Origin: Candidatus Woesearchaeota archaeon
GTDB lineage: Archaea > Nanobdellota > Nanobdellia > Woesearchaeales > GW2011-AR4
Assembly: GCA_016185915.1 (NCBI GenBank)
Contig: JACPMP010000011.1
Coordinates: 1-8,057, forward strand
Direction of reading: 5' to 3'
Length of the DNA: 8,057 bases
Each line of letters starts with the position of its first letter. The stretch's first letter is position 1. Below, piece after piece: positions 5,222-8,057 of the stretch. A program made the position numbers and the translations under genes. The notes under the pieces were generated by a model. It was given only the letters and a program-made list of their open reading frames with translations, was not told the DNA's origin and did no database searches.

Positions 5222-5434
5222 ATGGACCCAACATGTCATGATGGAGTCTGTGGTAAGTGCTGGGGAGCCAAATGGATAGTAGTTGGCCTTGTTTTAGTTT
5301 TGGTAAGGTGGTTCTACCCGCAGTGGGATATATGGCTTGTGATTGGGGTATTGGTTTTGTTGAAGGGTGTAATGAAATTAGCAATGCCAATGTGCGGCCA
5401 CTGCCAGCCATCAATGATAAAAAAAGGCAAGTAA
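5222..5434 (+). CDS. Small two-span membrane protein with terminal Cys clusters (70 aa)
   Basis: Not recognised. The N-terminus has CHDGVCGKC (C5, H6, C10, C13). Two hydrophobic segments follow, WIVVGLVLVLVRWFY (about 18-32) and WDIWLVIGVLVLLKGVMKLAM (about 36-55 at the outside), joined by a short YPQ turn. The C-terminus has MCGHCQ (C58, H60, C61) and a basic tail. With two spans both ends lie on the same side of the membrane, so the two Cys/His clusters could together bind one metal ion or form a redox pair (inference). The strong Shine-Dalgarno and its own TATA box indicate independent and probably efficient expression. Seven T follow 9 nt after the stop. Confidence 0.8.
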   Translation: MDPTCHDGVCGKCWGAKWIVVGLVLVLVRWFYPQWDIWLVIGVLVLLKGVMKLAMPMCGHCQPSMIKKGK

Positions 5435-5443
5435 TAAAACTGC

Positions 5444-5450
5444 TTTTTTT
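5444..5450 (+). terminator. T7 terminator after the 70-aa gene
   Basis: Seven consecutive T start 9 nt after the stop codon, just upstream of the trmI promoter. Confidence 0.6.
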
Positions 5451-5457
5451 GATTAAA

Positions 5458-5465
5458 TTTTTATA
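5458..5465 (+). promoter_or_regulatory. TATA box for trmI
   Basis: TTTTTATA is centred about 28 nt before the ATG at 5490. The predicted start of transcription coincides with the start codon, giving a leaderless mRNA. No Shine-Dalgarno is present. Confidence 0.6.
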
Positions 5466-5489
5466 GGATAGATTTTTCTATGTTTAATT

Positions 5490-6233
5490 ATGGATACTCT
5501 CAAAAAAGTTCTTATTACAAAACAAGGCAGAAAATTCTATGCAAAAGACTTGAGCGAAGATTTGCACACACAATACGGATTCATAAACAAGGATGAATTA
5601 AAGAAGGCTAAAGATGGTGACTTATTGAAATCAAACACAAATAAAGAGTTCTTTATTTTTGCTCCATATTTTATCGACTTGTATAGGAAAATTAAAAGAG
5701 ATGCACAAATAATACCATTAAAAGATATTGGATTGATTATTGCAGAGACAGGAATCAACAAAGAAAGCAGAGTTCTTGATGCTGGCTCTGGCTCTGGAGC
5801 ATTAGCTTGTTTTTTGGCAGGCACAGCAAAAGAAGTTATAACCTATGAAATAAGAGAAGATTTTATTGAAATTGTAAAGTCAAATATCGATTTTTTAGGA
5901 TTGAAAAACATTAAAATAAAAAATAAGAACATCTACCAAGAAGTTGATGAAAAAAATATTGATGTAGTTATTTTGGATTTGCCTGAGCCATGGAATGCCA
6001 TTGAAAATTGCGCAAAGGCATTAAAACCAGGGGGCTTCTTGGTTTCTTACAGCCCTTCTGTTCCTCAAGTTGCTGATTTTGTGAATGCTGTAAGGAAAAA
6101 TGAAAGCTTTGTTTATTTGAAAACTGTTGAAATTATTGAACGAGAATGGGAAGTTGAAGAAAGAAGAGTTAGGCCAAAAAGTAGCGGCTTAGGGCATTCT
6201 GGATTTTTAAGTTTTGTGAGGAAAGTAAGATAA
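5490..6233 (+). CDS. trmI: tRNA (adenine-N1)-methyltransferase, TrmI family
   Basis: A 247-aa enzyme that makes m1A at positions 57/58 of the tRNA T-loop from S-adenosylmethionine; archaeal members act as tetramers. The N-terminal beta-rich domain (1-75) is typical of the family. The Rossmann domain has motif I RVLDAGSGSGALA (94-106), a motif II acidic residue in YEIRED (E120) and motif IV VVILDLPEPW (159-168). The C-terminal signature RPKSSGLGHSGFLSFVRK (228-245) corresponds to the family's RP...GHTGFL pattern. Length is normal for archaea. The ATG at 5490 directly precedes the conserved N-terminus and fits a leaderless promoter. It lies near a tRNA gene, but trmI modifies tRNAs generally and the link may be chance. 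Confidence 0.92.
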   Translation: MDTLKKVLITKQGRKFYAKDLSEDLHTQYGFINKDELKKAKDGDLLKSNTNKEFFIFAPYFIDLYRKIKRDAQIIPLKDIGLIIAETGINKESRVLDAGSGSGALACFLAGTAKEVITYEIREDFIEIVKSNIDFLGLKNIKIKNKNIYQEVDEKNIDVVILDLPEPWNAIENCAKALKPGGFLVSYSPSVPQVADFVNAVRKNESFVYLKTVEIIEREWEVEERRVRPKSSGLGHSGFLSFVRKVR

Positions 6234-6321
6234 AGTTCTTTTCTTGTATACCACTGTTTAGGATTGTAAACGACATTTCTATTTAAATATAGTGATTTTT
6301 AAAATTAGAATCTTAGAAAGC

Positions 6322-6332
6322 TTTTTATATAA
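6322..6332 (+). promoter_or_regulatory. TATA box of the toxin-antitoxin locus
   Basis: TTTTTATATAA is centred 26-29 nt before the ATGs at 6353/6356, which predicts a leaderless transcript. Its position also shows that the GTG at 6292 cannot be the start of the antitoxin. Confidence 0.65.
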
Positions 6333-6349
6333 GTTATACTTGTATAACT
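6332..6349 (+). promoter_or_regulatory. Perfect 18-bp palindromic operator
   Basis: AGTTATAC (6332-6339) and GTATAACT (6342-6349) are perfect inverted repeats around TT. They fill the gap between the TATA box and the antitoxin start. This is where AbrB/VapB-type antitoxins, alone or with their PIN toxin, usually bind to repress their own promoter. A half-site CTTGTATA recurs at 6243-6250. Confidence 0.65.
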
Positions 6350-6352
6350 CTT

Positions 6353-6564
6353 ATGATGGAAATAAAAGCCAAAACAAAGTAGGAGTATTGATACCTAAGG
6401 AGGTAGTTAAAGAGGAAAAAATCAAGCCAAATCAGGAAATAACACTAATGATAAGCGCAAAACCAATAACAAGAGGGAAAGACATTTTTGGAATAATGAA
6501 ATTTAATAAGCCCACTGAGCAATTGATGAGGGAAGTGGATAAAGAATTTGATTTTGGTTTTTGA
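6353..6564 (+). pseudogene. AbrB-like (VapB-type) antitoxin, frame disrupted
   Basis: Starting at ATG 6353 or 6356 the frame reads MMEIKAKTK and stops at TAG 6380-6382. The overlapping frame, one base back, continues VGVLIPKEVVKEEKIKPNQE and runs to TGA 6562-6564. Together these give the usual antitoxin start except that the KWGNS-type segment between AKTK and VGVLIPKEVV is missing. A lost stretch of about 16 nt explains both the gap and the frame change. The N-terminal half forms the swapped-hairpin DNA-binding domain. The C-terminal part (GKDIFGIMKFNKPTEQLMREVDKEFDFGF, about 6475-6561), which would wrap around the toxin, is intact. It could be a broken gene, a frameshifted product, an assembly error, or a truncated protein started at a non-ATG codon. 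The toxin ATG follows the stop by one base. Confidence 0.7.
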
Positions 6565-6565
6565 A

Positions 6566-6925
6566 ATGTACTTCTTCGATACATATGCAATAATTGAATT
6601 AATGAAGAAAAATCTGAATTATGAAAGGTTTGAGGATTTCAAAATAATCACAAGTGTAATGAACATTGGAGAGCTATACAACCTAATATTAAGAGAAAAA
6701 GGAAAAACAGAAGCTGACGGTTGGTTTAAAAATTTTAATTTTGAGCTGTTGGAGATTTCTCCAGAAGTAATGATAAATTCAGTTTATTTCAGGCATTTAA
6801 ATAAAAATAAAGATATTTCTTCTACAGATTCTGTTGGATATACTCTTGCGCTAAAATACAATCTGAAATTTTTAACAGGTGATAGACAATTCAAACACTT
6901 ACCTAATGTTGAATTCGTTAAATAA
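6566..6925 (+). CDS. PIN-domain ribonuclease toxin (VapC-like)
   Basis: A 119-aa single-domain PIN protein. All four acidic metal ligands are present: D5 in MYFFDTYAII, E36 in MNIGELYNLI, D88 in SSTDSVGYTLALK and D106 in LTGDRQFK. Family members are Mg-dependent RNases that cut tRNA or rRNA and are held inactive by the antitoxin encoded upstream. The ATG at 6566 is preferred over the TTG at 6548 because the PIN fold begins at MYFFDT and the ATG lies one base after the antitoxin stop, which suits coupled translation. Nothing in the sequence suggests the toxin itself is inactive, which is odd beside the damaged antitoxin. The stop lies 3 bp from the convergent methyltransferase stop. Confidence 0.9.
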   Translation: MYFFDTYAIIELMKKNLNYERFEDFKIITSVMNIGELYNLILREKGKTEADGWFKNFNFELLEISPEVMINSVYFRHLNKNKDISSTDSVGYTLALKYNLKFLTGDRQFKHLPNVEFVK

Positions 6926-6928
6926 AGA

Positions 6929-7543
6929 TTATTTTCTACAAAACATACTTATCCAAGGATGTGTAGCGTAAGAATTTTTAGGTTTGTTTATATAAATTTT
7001 AATTATTTTAAAACCACACCCTTTCAATATTCTTTCAATCTCATTCTTTTTAAAAAATGACCAGAATTTTCCTACACCACTATATCTTTCATCAGGTATT
7101 AATAATTCACCTTGACCTTCTTTAAGGCTTAAATAAAAAACTCCATTTTTCTTTAGAATTTTGTAGCACTTCTTGATAACTTTGGAAATGTCTTTCTTTC
7201 TTATATGGCAAAAAGCTGCATTTGCCCATATAGCACCCAAAGATTCTTTTTTGAAATCTAGTTTCATCATATCCATTATCCTAAAATCTACATTCTTAAC
7301 TAATTTTTTTGCAGTTTCTATCATCTTTCTCGATAAATCAATTCCTATCACTTTATAACCTTTATCTGCAAATATTTTAGAGTCTCTACCAGAGCCGCAA
7401 CCAAGATCTAAGATTAAAGAATTTTTGTTTATTAAGGAAAGAAAAATCTTTGATTCTTTATAAGGATGTAATTTCCCAACATTTTTAGCATACTCCTGAA
7501 CAGTTTTGTCATAACTCTCAATTGTTATTTTATATTCTCTCAT
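6929..7543 (-). CDS. Class I SAM-dependent methyltransferase, substrate unknown
   Basis: A 204-aa protein with a clear class I Rossmann fold. Motif I is LILDLGCGSGRDSKIF (43-58), followed by the acidic ribose-binding residue in VIGIDLS (D69). Next come RIMDMMKLDF (88-97), the motif IV region GAIWANAAFCHI (103-114), and a C-terminal ISMFCRK strand. It resembles the general Methyltransf_11/25 families, which cover small molecules, proteins and RNA, so the substrate cannot be named. The N-terminal SYDKTVQEYAKN helix is common in this group. The ATG complement at 7541-7543 is the only good start. It converges on the toxin gene and diverges from the metallo-hydrolase, sharing a 63-bp AT-rich promoter region with it. 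Confidence 0.85.
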   Translation of the reverse strand: MREYKITIESYDKTVQEYAKNVGKLHPYKESKIFLSLINKNSLILDLGCGSGRDSKIFADKGYKVIGIDLSRKMIETAKKLVKNVDFRIMDMMKLDFKKESLGAIWANAAFCHIRKKDISKVIKKCYKILKKNGVFYLSLKEGQGELLIPDERYSGVGKFWSFFKKNEIERILKGCGFKIIKIYINKPKNSYATHPWISMFCRK

Positions 7544-7576
7544 TTTAATGGAATTTTAACATTCAAATAAAAAACC

Positions 7577-7584
7577 TTTATAAA
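7577..7584 (+). promoter_or_regulatory. TATA box in the divergent promoter region
   Basis: TTTATAAA is centred 27 nt before the hydrolase ATG at 7607, predicting a leaderless mRNA. The sequence is self-complementary, so it could also serve the methyltransferase on the minus strand, with a leader of about 10 nt. Confidence 0.6.
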
Positions 7585-7606
7585 TTATTCTAAAAACATA
7601 TGCAAT

Positions 7607-8057
7607 ATGCTATTCAAACAAATTTCAGTCGGACCAATGCAGAACTTTAGCTACATTATTGGAGATGAAAATGTCAAGGAAGCTGCTGTTGTAGATGCAG
7701 GATGGGAAGTTGATAAGTTAATAGAGATTGCAACTAAAGAAAAGCTTAAAATCAATAAAATAATTTTAACTCATTCTCATTACGACCATGTCCAGAAGAT
7801 AGATGAATTTATTGAAAAAACAAATGCAACTGTTTATTTTCATGAAGATGACTACAATGAAATCAAACGAACAATAAAAAACCCAAATATAAAAATCCAT
7901 AAATTAAAAGATAATGATGAAATTAAAGTTGGAAACATAAAAATCAAGATTATTCACACTCCAGGACATACGCCAGGAGCAATCTGCCTTCTTGTAGAAA
8001 ATAAATTGATAACAGGCGACACGCTATTTGTTAATGCTATTGGAAGGACTGATTTAG
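7607..8057 (+). CDS. Metallo-beta-lactamase-fold hydrolase, glyoxalase II-like, 3' partial
   Basis: The frame is open to the window edge, giving 150 residues. The zinc-site motif THSHYDH (HxHxDH, 56-61) is present, as are H121 in HTPGHTPG and the bridging aspartate in ITGDTLF (D138), followed by GRTDL. The layout from LFKQISVGPMQNFSYIIGD through VDAGWEVDKL matches small prokaryotic glyoxalase II/YcbL-like hydrolases. These cleave thioesters such as S-lactoylglutathione or related substrates; the true substrate here is unknown, since many archaea lack glutathione. About 50-60 C-terminal residues with the last zinc ligand should lie beyond the window. The ATG at 7607 is chosen over the out-of-frame ATG at 7600. 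Confidence 0.9.
   Translation, partial: MLFKQISVGPMQNFSYIIGDENVKEAAVVDAGWEVDKLIEIATKEKLKINKIILTHSHYDHVQKIDEFIEKTNATVYFHEDDYNEIKRTIKNPNIKIHKLKDNDEIKVGNIKIKIIHTPGHTPGAICLLVENKLITGDTLFVNAIGRTDL

Noticed and set aside
5257..5466. 69-aa overlapping frame inside the 70-aa membrane protein gene
   Set aside because: It overlaps a gene with a strong Shine-Dalgarno, has none itself, and runs through the T7 tract and the trmI promoter.
6292..6564. 90-aa reading frame starting at GTG 6292 as an intact antitoxin
   Set aside because: The TATA box and palindromic operator lie inside its first 20 codons, and the N-terminus shows no antitoxin-like sequence until VGVLIPKEVV. The conserved start MEIKAKTK lies in another frame.
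7600..7609. ATG at 7600 as start of the metallo-hydrolase
   Set aside because: It is out of frame with the HxHxDH-containing protein; the ATG at 7607 is in frame and 27 nt from the TATA centre.

Overview
The window looks like a piece of an AT-rich archaeal genome, most likely a small-genome DPANN lineage (Woesearchaeota/Pacearchaeota-like; this placement is inference). The evidence is a RIO1 kinase, an archaeal two-KH-domain Dim2/Pno1-like protein, both DNA topoisomerase VI subunits, a tRNA with a bulge-helix-bulge intron, an archaeal TrmI-type tRNA methyltransferase, TATA boxes about 27 nt upstream of start codons, and almost no Shine-Dalgarno sequences. Arginine is written mostly as AGA/AGG, and the only tRNA present, tRNA-Arg(UCU), reads those codons.

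Region 1 (1-4587) is a co-directional block of information-processing genes: rio1 (5' end cut by the window), a KH-domain ribosome-biogenesis protein, top6B and top6A. The genes are separated by unusually long spacers (143-302 bp). These spacers are A-rich, contain tracts of 44-66 nt with no G on the coding strand, and share several short repeated modules. Rio1 and Dim2-like proteins both act on the small ribosomal subunit; the two Top6 proteins form one A2B2 type IIB topoisomerase.

Region 2 (4588-5489) holds two small cysteine-rich proteins: a soluble 54-aa protein and a 70-aa protein with two predicted membrane segments, the only gene here with a strong Shine-Dalgarno. Between them lies tRNA-Arg(UCU) with an 11-nt intron in a minimal but symmetric bulge-helix-bulge. 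A near-exact copy of the tRNA 3' end sits 82 nt downstream, possibly the scar of an integration or duplication event.

Region 3 (5490-8057) is compact. It contains trmI, which makes m1A in the tRNA T-loop; a type II toxin-antitoxin locus; a class I SAM methyltransferase on the minus strand that converges on the toxin; and a divergent metallo-beta-lactamase-fold hydrolase cut by the window end. The toxin-antitoxin locus is the most striking part. A TATA box and a perfect 18-bp palindromic operator precede an AbrB-like antitoxin gene whose reading frame is broken exactly where the conserved KWGNS segment should be, yet the PIN-domain toxin keeps all four acidic catalytic residues. No CRISPR array, transposase or complete mobile element is visible.
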